Below are positions 47,311 through 58,039 of a stretch of DNA of 64,000 bases, piece after piece. This DNA is from Eriocheir sinensis (Eukaryota; Arthropoda; Malacostraca; Decapoda; Varunidae). Every line of letters begins with the position of its first letter. Positions within the stretch are counted from its first letter, which is position 1. A model generated the notes under the pieces. That model did no database searches, had not been told where the DNA came from, and saw only the letters and a list, made by a program, of their open reading frames with translations. Made by a program: the position numbers and the translations under genes. Location: the NCBI RefSeq assembly GCF_024679095.1, contig NC_066513.1, forward strand, positions 3,030,523 to 3,094,522, read 5' to 3'.

Positions 47311-47664
47311 TTTGCTGCCCTTTTGAAATGTACTTGGGGCGTGCGTGACTTTTATACATCATGGTCTATACGGCGTGAAGGTGTTTTCTTCTTACTTAAT
47401 ATTAGTACTAGAAACTTGCAAGTCAGTTTATAGTTTGCCATATTTTCTTAATGGTGGCTTAGTGGCGTCCTGCAGGGCCCGGGTTGATGTCTTGCCCGCC
47501 ACTAGAAGCTGATCATTTTCAGTCATCGCCGAGAGGCCTAAGAACACCCACATGGAAAGGAAGAGAAACAACAGGAAGTGAAGGGAAGGGAAGAGAAGGG
47601 AAGGAGGATGAAGTGAAGGGAAGGGAAGAGAAGGGAAGGAGGATGAAGTGAAGGGAAGTGAAGG

Positions 47665-47770
47665 ATGTTGACCACCTATCAGCCCGGACTCTAGCGACTT
47701 TCTAAATAGGATCAAGAGGAACTCCGGTGGGCAGTGTGACCCGAGCAAGATGGCACCTCTACAAAGCACT
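47665..47770 (+). mobile_element. SINE tail fragment
   Basis: CAGCCCGGACTCTAGCGACT, AACTCCGGTGGGCAGTGTGA and GAGCAAGATGGCACCTCTA match the last third of the SINE at 37195-37432. The tRNA-derived head is absent. Confidence 0.5.
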
Positions 47771-48029
47771 TGCCTGCGCCAACAAACAGGCTGGGCGTCC
47801 AGTAGACCCCATCAAGAAAACTTACCTCTGGGACGAACGTAAAAAAAGATAAGTAAAGTTTAGTCTTCAAATTCAACCTTTTCATCCATTTCTCTTTATG
47901 TTTATATAAATAGTGCTTATCTTTTATGTATCCGAGCAATCAAGCGTTGTAGCTCACACCACAGGGCGTCCCTTCCTAGGCCACTCCCATACGATCAGTT
48001 CCAAGACGCAACATCAGTCAGCGGGGCCC

Positions 48030-48625
48030 GGACTCACAGACGCTTTCGGCTCTGATAACAAATATTTCCAAAGGCCACAAAGGAGATAGGTCGAGTTCTC
48101 ATGAGTGTTTTTCACATTCATGGTGCAGAAGCCTTGTCAAACTATCACTAGGCTCGTAAACTATACCAATGGAAATACTAATACCTCTCTTTTGGCTACT
48201 CTTTACTTTTGAGCCGATTTCACAGTCCAACACAGTGTCTTCGTAACAGCCCGAACCAAACTTTTGAATCCCATACAATCCAAAATGGTGAGGTCTTCGA
48301 TGCCACACTAAATACACAAGACTTTTCCTGTATAGCTTCATCAAATTTGTGAACTTAAATATAAACACCAGACACTATACAAGGAAATTTCGAAGGCTCT
48401 GGTATTGGTTTGGGAGCTTACTAACCTATCATGGGGAACTGTGAAACTGGCCCTTTTGTCTTTTATGGGAGCGGCGAGTAGCGGGCTTTTTTTTCTGCAC
48501 TTTTTTTGTTGCCCTTGAGCCATCCGTCTACTTTGATGTAAAACAGAAGTACAGCCTCAATGAAAGCCTTACTAAATGTGGGAGTGTGTGTGAGCCCAGA
48601 AATGTTTGAAAATCCGGACCCTAAT
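48030..48625 (+). repeat. Dispersed repeat copy split by a 0.35-kb insertion
   Basis: The left part (48030-48185: CAGACGCTTTCGGCTCTGAT to GGAAATACTAATACC) and right part (48545-48625: CAGCCTCAATGAAAGCC to GAAATGTTTGAAAATCC) are contiguous in the 33306 copy. The insert ends in GGGAGCGGCGAGTAGCGGGC, T run, GCCCTTGAGCCATCC. That terminal block is also found at 18188, 51725 (inverted), 57615 and 58065. Confidence 0.6.
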
Positions 48626-49020
48626 CCCGCACCCTACGAGCTTACCATGAACCGCCTGAACTGGTTAACGGCTACATCCCGCGATTTTCTCCGTTGGTGA
48701 TTAATGTGTTGCGAAAATAGGTCAAGCAAAAATAGTTAGAAGTCAAGGGCGGGGACGAACAAAGAGGGAAAAAAGTTAAGAAGCTGCCCTTGTTTTTTTG
48801 AGCAGGCAATACTGATATTCCGCGGTCAGGGAGAGCTTGGGTCACAGCCATTGGGGTTAATTAGTAACAGAAAACCGCGTCTGTATAAATTTTTGTTGTG
48901 TAAATGGTGAGCAGGAAAAGGGAACAAATCTAATACTACTTAACGTCTCTCTCTCTCTCTCTCTCTCTCTCGAGTGTAAATTGCGAGTAGGAAAAGGGAA
49001 AAAATCTTATACTACTTAAC

Positions 49021-49067
<47 letters not shown>

Positions 49068-49370
49068 CCTCTCTCATAAAGATGAATCAACGTATGAATT
49101 CGCAAGGGTCAAGAGTATCATCAACAGCGCCTTCCTTATTAACTTTTTAGGCTCGATGGGTGACTGACTCCATTCCTTCTTCTCTTTATCATTCCTCCTT
49201 CCTCATATTCCATTATCAAACATCCTCCTCCTCCTCTTTCTTCTACTTATCGATCATCATTTCAACCCAACTATCACCCTCTCTCCTCCTCCTCTTTCTT
49301 CTACTTATCGATCATCATTTCTAACCAACTATCACCCTCTCTCCTCCTTCTCTTTCTTCTTCCCACCACC

Positions 49371-49401
<31 letters not shown>

Positions 49402-49564
49402 CTATCGCGTCTCTGTCAGGTGTGTGTAGTGCGCCTCGCCGTGCCGTCTCACCTGGAGATGTGAGGTTGTGGACGAGACGGACGGACGGCTCTATCAAAG
49501 GCGAGGTGGGAGGAGGAGAAGGAGAGGAGGGAGGAGTGGCAGAGATGGTGAGGAAGGATCAATG

Positions 49565-49566
<2 letters not shown>

Positions 49567-49638
<72 letters not shown>
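49567..49638. repeat. (GT)n microsatellite
   Basis: About 36 GT units. Confidence 0.95.
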
Positions 49639-49640
<2 letters not shown>

Positions 49641-50109
49641 CGGATCTGATGACTTAATTAGTGACTTAACCTTGTATCAGTGTGCCGGAAAGGATGAGAG
49701 TTGTGGGCCGAGGAAGCTGAGAATGTTTGGCCTGCAGTGTATGGTTGGGGGGGGGGGATGGGGAGAGAGGTGGGGAGGGAAGGAGTGGGTGGTGGGTGAG
49801 CGGGGAGGGGGTAGAACTTCAGGTGGGTGCATGGTGTTATGAATAGGCTGGGATATGGATAGGGTGGGCTATGGATAGGATAGGATACTGAAGTAGTGGT
49901 GGGGGGGGGGGGTGAGGGAAAAAGTGGGTGGTGGATGGGGGAAGGGCGGGGTAAGGGAGGGTAGAGATTGAGGTGGGTGCATAGTGAATAGATTATGGGC
50001 AGGATAGTGCAGTGGAAGAAAGCGTGAGGGGTGGGTGAGTGGGGTGTGTTGATTGTGGGTGGGGGGAGAGATACGTGGGTGGGTGTGGTGGAGGTAGATG
50101 GTGGCTAAC

Positions 50110-50400
50110 TGGAGGGGACAGAAGTGGTAGGAATGAGTGGTAGGGGAGAGAAAGTGGATTGAGTGGAATGTTGGGGTGGTTGTGGAGTAGCGGAAGGCGA
50201 GTGGGAGAAGGGGGTATGGGGTGGGCGATGGACTTGTGGGTAGGGGCATTCTTGGGGACAGAAGTGGTAGGAATGAGTGGTAGTGAAGATAAAGTGGATT
50301 GGGTGGGTGGTAGGGGTGGTTGTGGAGTGGCGGAAGGCGAGTGGGAGAAGGGGGTATGGGGTGGGCGATGGACTAGTGGGTAGGGGCATTTTTAGGGACA
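50110..50400. repeat. G-rich 140-bp direct duplication
   Basis: ACAGAAGTGGTAGGAATGAG to GTGGGTAGGGGCATT occurs at about 50118 and 50258, with a partial third copy at 50398. Minus frames over it are repeat translations. Confidence 0.75.
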
Positions 50401-50820
50401 GAAGTGGTAAGGGAAAGAAAGGGATGGGTATAAGGGGGTATGGAGTGGTGGGTAGCGACATTGATAGTGGCAGGAATGGTAGGGGAGGAAAGGGCGTCGG
50501 GTGTGTAATGGGCTGGGCGTGGGTGACGTGGGTAAGGAGTGGGCAATATGTAGGCTGGCGTTAGAGGACAAGAATGGGTGCCTGGGTGGTGATGATGGTG
50601 GTGGTTCCGGGAAAGGGTGAAGGTGGAAGGGAAGGTGAGGGTAAGGGTGGGCGTAAGGGGAGGGAGAGGGCGGGGTAAGGGTGAGGAGGGGTGGGGGGTG
50701 GATGGCCCTGACTTTGGCCTCTGGGGCTTCGTGAGCGTAAAAAAAATCGCTTCCTTCTCCTTTTCCTCCCTGCAACGTGGAGGGAAGACTAGAGAAAAGG
50801 ACGATGGAGAGAAGAGAGCG

Positions 50821-50860
<40 letters not shown>

Positions 50861-51159
50861 TGGTGGGGTATAAATAAGGTGCCAGAAACACACCAAGGCT
50901 GGCCACATATAAACGCGTGTATACCCGTCCTGCACGCACGCCATACACGTGAACTACTCCGTCACACCTTGCTGCCCTTCCCCTCAGCCTCCCCACTCGC
51001 TGCTGCATCCCTCGACGCCGGCCTTGAGAGAACGGCACACGCGTTATCTGCCTTTATTTTTCTTCCTTCCTCGCCTTTCTCTTATATTATACTCCTGATA
51101 GAGCCTTGATAAACCTCGATAAACACTTGACAGATTGATAAAGTTGGGGGCGAACGCGA

Positions 51160-51420
51160 TAGATGTGCGTGGCCGCGGTGCTCATCTCCGTGGCATTGGC
51201 CCTTGAGCCTGTGGTGGGAAAAACCCATCATCCCCGGACACAGGGCCAGTGTGGCACCCGGGTTACTACAGTTTACCTTCCCCAGGAACCCATTTATCGA
51301 CCAGCCCAGGAGGGAGGATGAACAGCTGGGTGAGCTGCACGCCGACTGCCAGGGCCGGGATTCGAACCCGGACCAGTGGATTCGTAGCTAGGCACGCTAA
51401 CAACTAGACCACGGAGGCGT
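51160..51420 (-). mobile_element. Second tRNA-derived SINE family, full copy
   Basis: The minus strand starts CGCCTCCGTGGTCTAGTTGT (box A), TAGCGTGCC, then GTCCGGGTTCGAATCCCGG (perfect box B). The body ends GGGCCAATGCCACGGAGATG, AGCACCGCGGCCACGCACAT. The tRNA-like head could fold into D, anticodon and T arms but lacks a matching 3' acceptor strand. Tails of the same family lie at 51540-51628, 56580-56632 and 62462-62530. Confidence 0.75.
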
Positions 51421-51539
51421 GTAAACACAATAAACTACTTTAATATTTCTGTCTTCCTCACCTTTCTCTTATAACGTAATCTTTAGACTTGATTCACAGT
51501 TCTTTCTCTTTCAGTGCAGGCAGCGTGGGTCTGAGAAAT

Positions 51540-51628
51540 ATCCTGCACCCACTGTGTTCCTTCTTCCCACCACACACTCAAGGGCCAAGGCGACGGAAGT
51601 GAGCACCGAGGCCACGCGCAGCTATGGC
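51540..51628 (+). mobile_element. SINE tail fragment, same family as 51160-51420
   Basis: GAGCACCGAGGCCACGCGCA followed by GCTATGGCATAC is the typical 3' end of this SINE, here on the plus strand. It is about 120 bp from the opposite-strand full copy. Confidence 0.45.
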
Positions 51629-51719
51629 ATACGCCCGCGACTTTACCTCCTCCATCACTAACATCCTCCCGTCGCTCCGTCACAGTGTTCAAGACCACGA
51701 CAACGACAACGGTGGAGAG

Positions 51720-51805
51720 CTGATCGCCTACTGTAATTTTTTTTTTTTTTTTTTTACAGCAAAGGAGACAGTGCAAGGGCGTAAACAGAAAAAAAAAGCC
51801 CGCTA
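51720..51805 (-). repeat. Dispersed T-rich terminal block
   Basis: ACAGCAAAGGAGACAGTGCA, AGGGCGTAAACAG, then AAAGCCCGCTACTTAATG. This is the reverse complement of the AGTAAGTAGCGGGC ... GCCCTTGCACTGTCTCCTC block seen at 57.6 and 58.1 kb. Confidence 0.6.
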
Positions 51806-51989
51806 CTTAATGTTCCTAAACTTTCAAACCCTCCAAACTCCAAACTGCTCCTCAACCTCCAAGCCTCCTTTACCACGAGTCTACAAAAGTAAACATACAG
51901 ATAGGGATAAATGCCCTAAGCTCTCCTCTGCCACAAACCGGTTTAGACACGAAGAGAAACCAGCAAAACAACGCCCCTTATTTTATTAT

Positions 51990-52540
51990 TTTTACTTTTA
52001 TTTATTATTTTTACTCATTATTATTAGTATTTTTATCATTTCTACTTCAATTTTAATTTTACTTAGCTTAATGTTTTCAGGCTTTTTTTTTTACTTCTGC
52101 AATGGAGGAATGACTTGGGACTTTTATTTATTATTACTTTTACTTATTCATTATTTTTATTATTATTTTTACTACTTTTTTATTTTAGTTTCCTTCACAT
52201 TTTTTTCAGACATTTTTTTTTTCACTGCCGCGACCGCCTTCCTTTTCAACGGGGCAACAGCTTGGACTTATCTTCCTTTCCTTCCTTCTCATTTTTACTT
52301 ATTCATTATTATTTCATTTCATCTTATTTCCCTTTATATTTCTTTCAAGCATTTTTTTTAACTCCCACGATAGTTTTCTTTTTAACGGCGTCATAACTCT
52401 GGCCTATCTCTCCTCCCTTCTATGTGTGCCCTCATTTTTGCTTATTATTATTTATTTTATCTTATTCACCTTTATATTTTTTCAGGCATTTTTTTTAACT
52501 CCCACGATAGTCTTCTGTTTCCACGGCGTCATAACTCTGG
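51990..52540. other. T-rich low-complexity sequence, no gene
   Basis: TTTATTATTTTTAC-like sequence with a duplicated block (TTTTTTTAACTCCCACGATA at about 52350 and 52490). A 245-codon plus frame is Phe/Tyr-rich and not credible. Confidence 0.55.
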
Positions 52541-52773
52541 CTTATCTCTCCTTCCTTCTCAGTCTACCTTCAAAAACAACTCTATCGCTATCGCCTTTAT
52601 CGCCCCCCTCACGCCAAACTGCTGCGGAGACCTTGGGATCCTGTTTCCTCTTTTCTTTTTACCCGCTTGACTGGGAAGGAAAAGAGAAAGAAAGAATAAA
52701 ACTAGTCAACAAAAATGGTATGCCGGTCTACGTTCGCCCTGAGTTTCCTTCCACATTACACCTTGATGGTTTG

Positions 52774-52804
<31 letters not shown>

Positions 52805-52879
52805 TGGGATTCCAGTCTTCCACCTTCCTCTTCCAACCTCTTCCACAAACCATCCTTCTCCTCAAACATATTCCACCTC

Positions 52880-53350
52880 TTTCAGAAACCAACACTCGTA
52901 TTATCAAACGTTTGTGGCTCCTGTTACGAACGTTTGTGAAGGCCAGAGAGAAGCGACGTCGGGTTGTCATGCGTATTTGCCCCGTTCACAGCCTTGCAAA
53001 ACTACCCCCGGGCTCAGGAAACCACCCATGGAAACCCCGACAACTTCTGTGAGAGCCTTTTGAGATAGGTGGACTAAAGCCTTCGAAGAGTTTGATAACA
53101 TGGACTCACTCCTCTTCCATCTCCCTGTTCTTCCTTCCTTCAGCAACCAAGGACCATATTCTCAAACGCTTACACACACACATTTGACAGGGTTTTTGAA
53201 GGGGTATTGGGCATTTCCAGAGGTACATTTATGACCCTGGTGGTAGTGTGATCTCTCTTCTGTACCATGAACGTGAAAAACACCCATGAAAACCCGATTA
53301 AACTCCATTTTAGTCTTTGGAACTAGATGACATGAGAGGTGGAAGCGTCT
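52880..53350. repeat. Two dispersed repeat copies in opposite orientation
   Basis: A diverged plus copy (52905-53070: GTTCACAGCCTTGCAAAACT, ACCCATGGAAACCCCGACAA) is followed by a minus copy (53160-53350: GGGCATTTCCAGAGGTACAT, GTACCATGAACGTGAAAAAC, GAGGTGGAAGCGTCTGAGAA). Confidence 0.55.
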
Positions 53351-53368
53351 GAGAATACCTACCCAAAT

Positions 53369-53660
53369 CCCTTCCATCTCCCTGCTTTAACCTCCTGCAG
53401 AACCATCCCTTCCCTCCCCGTCGCCTCACACCACAAGCCTCGGCACATATCAACACATTCCGCTTCCCAACACCTCCGCCGTCTCATCTCCCTGTTCTTT
53501 CCTCCTTCAGAAACCAAATCCCTTCCATCTCCCTGCTTTAACCTCCTCCAGAACCATCCCTTCCCTCCCCGTCGCCTCACATCACCAGCCTCGGCACATA
53601 TCAACACATTCCGCTTCCCTGCGCCTCCACACCGCATACGGTTCTCCGCATCCTCTGCTT
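53369..53660. repeat. 150-bp direct duplication
   Basis: CCCTTCCATCTCCCTGCTTT to CACATTCCGCTTCCC occurs at 53369 and 53519. Confidence 0.75.
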
Positions 53661-54199
53661 TCTCAACACTTAAGCTACTGCTCATAAATCACATCCCGCT
53701 TCCCTTCCATCTCCGCAACGCATCCGCTTCTCCATATCCTCTTCCTTCTTAGTAGTCGATCTTCATCCACATACACACACACATGGTGCCTCACTAGAGT
53801 ATGTACACGCCTGCTGCATCGCCATGAGCCCCGGGAGCATGCAAGCACCGCATGGGCCGGGGTGGGGAGCTCCGTCCAGCCACCCCATCCTCACACGCCC
53901 TTGCAGGAGCTCTGCCGAGACAACACGGTGGCGGCGCCTCCACGGGTGAAGGGAGATGCTGGCGAAAACATGTTCATATCGAGTTACATGACTGCGTTCC
54001 GGTCCTTCCTCTCCACAAGACGAGTTGCTTCAAGACGAGGCGGCAGACTATACCTTAAGAACTTTACTCGCCTTTGCTTGGGAACCTTTCTCTGTCCTCT
54101 CTGTCTCGGGGCGTCGTTCCCGTTTATTTTGCAAAGGCAAACACAAACTTCTTAACTATATGTTTTCTTTATGAAGACAAATTTTGCTTTAATTTAATT

Positions 54200-56400
54200 T
54201 GAATTGTTTCAATTATTTTCACCGTGTAACCCTGAACGCTCACTCGTGCGTGGCGTGTCCGAGCAGGCGCCATAAACTGATTAGAACGCCGCTAAGATGG
54301 CACTGGCAAACACCACTGCTCGTGCAGAGTGACACTTCCTGGAGACCTTCAGGAAGTGCTAAGATCGGCGCCGCATCAGGAGCTGAAGGGCGCCTCAGTG
54401 TCGCCACGGGCCGCACATCTGCTTTGCTTGCGCTTCTGTGCTCCACCTCGTCTCCTCGTCACGCGGCGGTCACCGTGCATGTGCACCTGTTGTGTCGCAA
54501 CATGCAGGCTCCGCCACACTCCCTCAGGACGCACTTACTGAGGCAAGATACCTCCCTTCCCCCAGGAACCCGCTGCACCCAACACGGCATGCAATACACA
54601 TCACAACCAGCCAAGCAAGGCCAGCGCCCCGGGCACAAGCCCGGCTCAAGTAAACAAACAGTCGTGCGAGCAGCGGCAAACCTCCACGCCTCCATCGCGC
54701 CTCCAGTCCGCCTTGACCTGCCCTCCCCTCCCCACTCCCCTGCTGCACAAGTCACCCTCACACCCCTCGGACCTACAGCTCACACACGCAAGTCACCCTC
54801 ACCCCCCCCCCCACCCCGCCACAGCTGCACCGAGTGGTCATGTCGCCCAGTGCTCCGTGGGCCCGAGCCAGGCGGCGGAGACGTGCCCTCTCTATAGTTA
54901 CCTTTCGGAGAAGCAGCGGCGGCTCTCGTGCAGGGAGGTCGAGCCGATGCCTAGCGTGGTGGTGAAGGAGGCGTTCCGCTCCATGCGAGTCTCCATGGGC
55001 GGCACCTCCCGGCGTGAGGGGCGGCGCCTCCTACGGGGGGCTACAGGCCGCACATGGTGGACGGGCAGCTACAGCATGTGGGGGCGGCCTACGCTCCCCT
55101 CCGACGACGCTGCTCTGCACCAGCACCGGGACGGCATCAGTCACCCGCCCCGCACTGCCTCTACCCGCGCCCCGACCACGGGGCCGGGGCCATATCCACA
55201 CTGGCCCCGCGCCCTCACTGCACCACTACCAGCACCAGCACCACCACCGCCACAGCCACCACCACCACTATCACCGCCGCCGCGGCCCTCCGAGGGGTCG
55301 TCTCACACAAGGTCACCAGCGGCCTCCACCACCACGACGCCAAAGGCCACGCACGCCCCGGGGGGCAGCCGCCACACCTGCCGCGACAACTCCTGCTCCT
55401 GCTGTCGCTGTACCGGAGTGGCGCCGCGGCCGGGGTGACCTGGGGACCTGGGACCGGAAAGGCAGGGGCGCGGACAGCTGCCGCAAGACCCTCACAGCAC
55501 AAGGCGGTCACGTCGCGACAGACCGGCACGGCACGTCCGTGTGCAAAGGAAGCCGAGGGCACACTGAGAGATGCGTGCGTGCGTGGCCGTGGCTGTGCCA
55601 GGGTGCCAACCCTTCACCCTCGCCGCCGCCGCGCACACCAGCACGCCGGCCGCCGCCACAACACCGCCACATGCACACCGAGACGCTACACACATTTATT
55701 TCCCTTTAACGCGAGCACTTCTACGCCCATTACAGCCGGCGCCGCCCCCCCTGCACGGTGCCTGCAGCGCTTGGCCAGGCCGCTAGCATGAGACCAAGCA
55801 CCCCCTCCCCCCTTCGGCCTCCCGCCCCACACTGCTCCCACCCCCTCCCACTCCACACTCCCCCTCTACTCCTTCCGCTGCCCCTTGTTTCTGACCCACT
55901 CACAGATTCATCCCTTGCCCAGGCCGGTGGAGAGGGTGAGGAGGGGAATTCCGGTGTGGGGAGGGGGAGGGGGAGGAGGAGGAGGGGAGGGGAGCGGGAA
56001 GGGAACATCCCGCCGGAAAACAAAGATTGATATACTCCCTCTCCGCTAAGCCACGACGAACAATGGCAGTGCTCCCGTCCATGCAGCCTTCCAGCCCTCC
56101 GCGGCCCTAACCACCTTCCCGGCGACACCCTCACCCGCCCTCCCTGATCCACGCGCCCAAGCCTCATCCTTTCTTTGGCCCGCGCTGCCTCGGCCCTTCC
56201 CTCCCTTCCGCAACTCCGGATTTGGTTTCCTTAACGAGCGCCGCCCCTTTCCCCTCCCCTCCCCTCCACGCCCCCTCATCAGTGGCCCTGCGTCGGTAAT
56301 GAGTCTCGCGCACCCCGTGACCCGCCCTCTCCCTCCTGCGGGCGACACGGCGGCCTGACAAAGGGCCTCCCAGTTACCTCGAGACCTGACTAATGTAATT
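54200..56400 (-). promoter_or_regulatory. CpG-rich block, likely promoter of the short RhoGEF isoform
   Basis: The stretch is much richer in G+C and CpG than its surroundings and carries few microsatellites. It surrounds and lies upstream of the candidate first coding exon 54902-54996 (minus strand). I see no unambiguous TATA box. The plus-strand open frames here (His/Pro-rich runs near 55200-55450) come from CAC repeats and high GC and are not supported as genes. Confidence 0.35.
54902..54996 (-). CDS. Candidate alternative first coding exon of the RhoGEF gene
   Basis: Minus strand: ATG (54996-54994), with G at +4 and a GCC-rich leader, opens 31 codons beginning METRMERNASFTTTLGIGST and ending in SLHESRRCFSE. 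Two more bases (AG) follow, then a GTAACT donor. An in-frame TAG lies about 69 bp upstream of the ATG, so the frame opens close to it. Codon third positions are GC-rich, as in the certain exons. The exit phase (2) equals that of 57055-57113, so it can join exon 21873-21944 (AG+C = Ser) without a frame break. The surrounding 54.2-56.4 kb is GC- and CpG-rich, as expected at a promoter. If real, it starts a product with the DH-PH module but without PDZ and RGS-like parts. It could instead begin an unrelated minus-strand gene; no other downstream partner exon was recognised. Confidence 0.5.
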
Positions 56401-56579
56401 ACTGCGGAGACTTTTGCAGGCTGATTGTGTAGGGAGGAGGAGGGGGGAGAGGATGGAAATGGAAAAGAGGAATGAAGGGAAGCAATGAAGAACGTGGAGG
56501 GCTGCTGAGGTGTGCGGGAAGGGAGGCGGACACAGAAGACATAGGTGAGACGTGAAGGTAATAACGGGTAAAGCTGAAG

Positions 56580-56632
56580 GCATAATGGCTGCGCGTGGCC
56601 TCGGTGCTCATCTTCGTCGCATTGGCATGAAG
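56580..56632 (-). mobile_element. SINE tail fragment
   Basis: TGGCTGCGCGTGGCCTCGGT followed by GCTCATCTTCGTCGCATTGG is the reverse complement of the shared SINE 3' end. Confidence 0.45.
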
Positions 56633-56639
56633 GGTTAGA

Positions 56640-57013
56640 GCATAACACCTACCACACCACCACCACGAACATCTCTACCACAACTTCACCAACACCTACC
56701 ACTCTATCACTAACACCCCCTCCCACCATCACAACACTCCCTCCCACACCACCACAACACCCCCTCCCCACACCCCCACTATCACCCTTCCAACACCATC
56801 ACTAACACCTACCACACAACTACCATAAAAGCCTACTACTCCATCACAACACCCCCTCCCCACACCCCCACTACAACCCCCTCCCACACCATCACCAAAA
56901 CTTTATCACCATCATCATCATCATCATCATCATTATCATCATCCTGTATTCCACTGCTGGACACATGCTACCTACAAACACACATACACACACATACCCC
57001 CTCCCCCCCACCA

Positions 57014-57045
<32 letters not shown>

Positions 57046-57050
57046 GGTAC
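56640..57050. repeat. CACCAC/CCCTCC low-complexity and (TCA)n, (CA)n
   Basis: Degenerate ACCACCACCACAACA repeats, (TCA)n at 56905-56940 and (CA)n at 57015-57044, ending at the donor of exon 57055-57113. Confidence 0.7.
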
Positions 57051-57054
57051 TCAC

Positions 57055-57113
57055 CCAGACTTGGAGGTGGGAATGTTTGGGTCGCTGTGCTTTCGGTTCT
57101 CTCTCGTTCGTTT
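57055..57113 (-). CDS. RhoGEF2: RhoGEF (ARHGEF11/12-like) linker exon
   Basis: This 59-bp minus-strand exon sits between a T-rich acceptor (T run, then CAG) and a GTGAGTACC donor. It enters in phase 0, matching the exit of 57439-57517, and leaves with two bases, GG. It encodes KRTRENRKHSDPNIPTSKS and most of a glycine codon. The next in-phase exon is 21873-21944, which supplies C to complete GGC (Gly). The basic run followed by an S-D-P motif is typical of a disordered phosphorylatable linker; that is inference. The intron after it is about 35.1 kb, by far the largest of the gene here. Confidence 0.78.
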
Positions 57114-57184
57114 CTGAAAAAAAAAAAAATAATAATAATAGTTTTTTCTTCATTTACGGCACAGTGATACACACACGTACGAAC

Positions 57185-57227
<43 letters not shown>

Positions 57228-57308
57228 GCCTGTCTTCAGTTTACCTGCCTTTAGTATTTTTTTGTTTTGTTTTCCCTTGATTTATAAAATATATGTCTTA
57301 TTGTTTAT

Positions 57309-57418
<110 letters not shown>

Positions 57419-57438
57419 GTACAGCACGCATGACTCAC

Positions 57439-57517
57439 CCGTCTAGGCTGCTTCTCCTTGAGACTCTCGGAGCGGTTGACTTGTCCTTCCTTCTTTTTGT
57501 GATGCTTCACCGGAGGT
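57439..57517 (-). CDS. RhoGEF2: RhoGEF (ARHGEF11/12-like) linker exon, first seen in window
   Basis: On the minus strand a pyrimidine-rich acceptor ending in CAG precedes this 79-bp exon, and it ends at a strong GTGAGT donor. It enters with one base completing a codon and leaves in phase 0. It encodes 26 residues, [20 protein letters not shown] followed by EKQPRR. The motif NRSESLK in a lysine/arginine-rich setting resembles the linker between the RGS-like and DH domains of vertebrate PDZ-RhoGEF, as I recall that family. The assignment depends mainly on phase continuity with the next exons. Upstream exons, expected to encode the PDZ and RGS-like domains, were not found between 57518 and 64000. 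A CT microsatellite lies 27 bp downstream of the donor. Confidence 0.8.
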
Positions 57518-57555
57518 CTGTGGCAGGAGAGGGAAGGGCGTTAGGCTGGTGGGAA

Positions 57556-57557
<2 letters not shown>

Positions 57558-57614
<57 letters not shown>

Positions 57615-57696
57615 TTTAGGAGCAGTAAGTAGTGGGCTTTTTTTTTTCATTATTGTTTTCTTTTCTTTTTTTACGCCCTTGCACAGTCTCCTCTGC

Positions 57697-57734
<38 letters not shown>

Positions 57735-57735
57735 G
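57558..57735. repeat. (CA)n, T-rich terminal block and poly-A
   Basis: (CA)n 57558-57613, then AGGAGCAGTAAGTAGTGGGC, a T run, GCCCTTGCACAGTCTCCTCT and about 32 A. The A run suggests the block is the 3' end of a retroposed element on the plus strand. Confidence 0.65.
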
Positions 57736-58039
57736 AGTTTGCATCTGCCGCGGGAGCTTCCTCGTCGGAGTGTGAAGCCAGACAGTGACCAGCTCGGGGC
57801 GGTGTTCCCAGACGCCTCCGCCTCACATCAACTATTTCCAGAGGCCGAAAAGGAGATCAGTCACGTTTTTATATTTCACTGAAGGAAGGGAATCATATTT
57901 TTCGCCTATATTTTCCAGGTACCTGATCATTTAATTTTTTTTACATTTTCTAGATACGATTCAAGAAATATGAGTTTTGATCACTTGGGGTGGGTGACTA
58001 GATCAAATAATAAACGGATATATCAAGAACGATACATCA

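Noticed and set aside
51357..51420. A functional tRNA gene on the minus strand
   Set aside because: Boxes A and B are good, but the 5' and 3' acceptor strands do not pair and a SINE body follows.
51624..52361. 245-codon plus frame with hydrophobic stretches
   Set aside because: It is Phe/Tyr/Leu runs from a T-rich tract, with SINE and T-rich repeat sequence at its start.
55014..55791. Plus-strand His/Pro/Thr-rich frames of 231-245 codons
   Set aside because: They arise from CAC/CCG repeats in a CpG-rich block. Three frames are open at once, and the minus strand carries the better exon.
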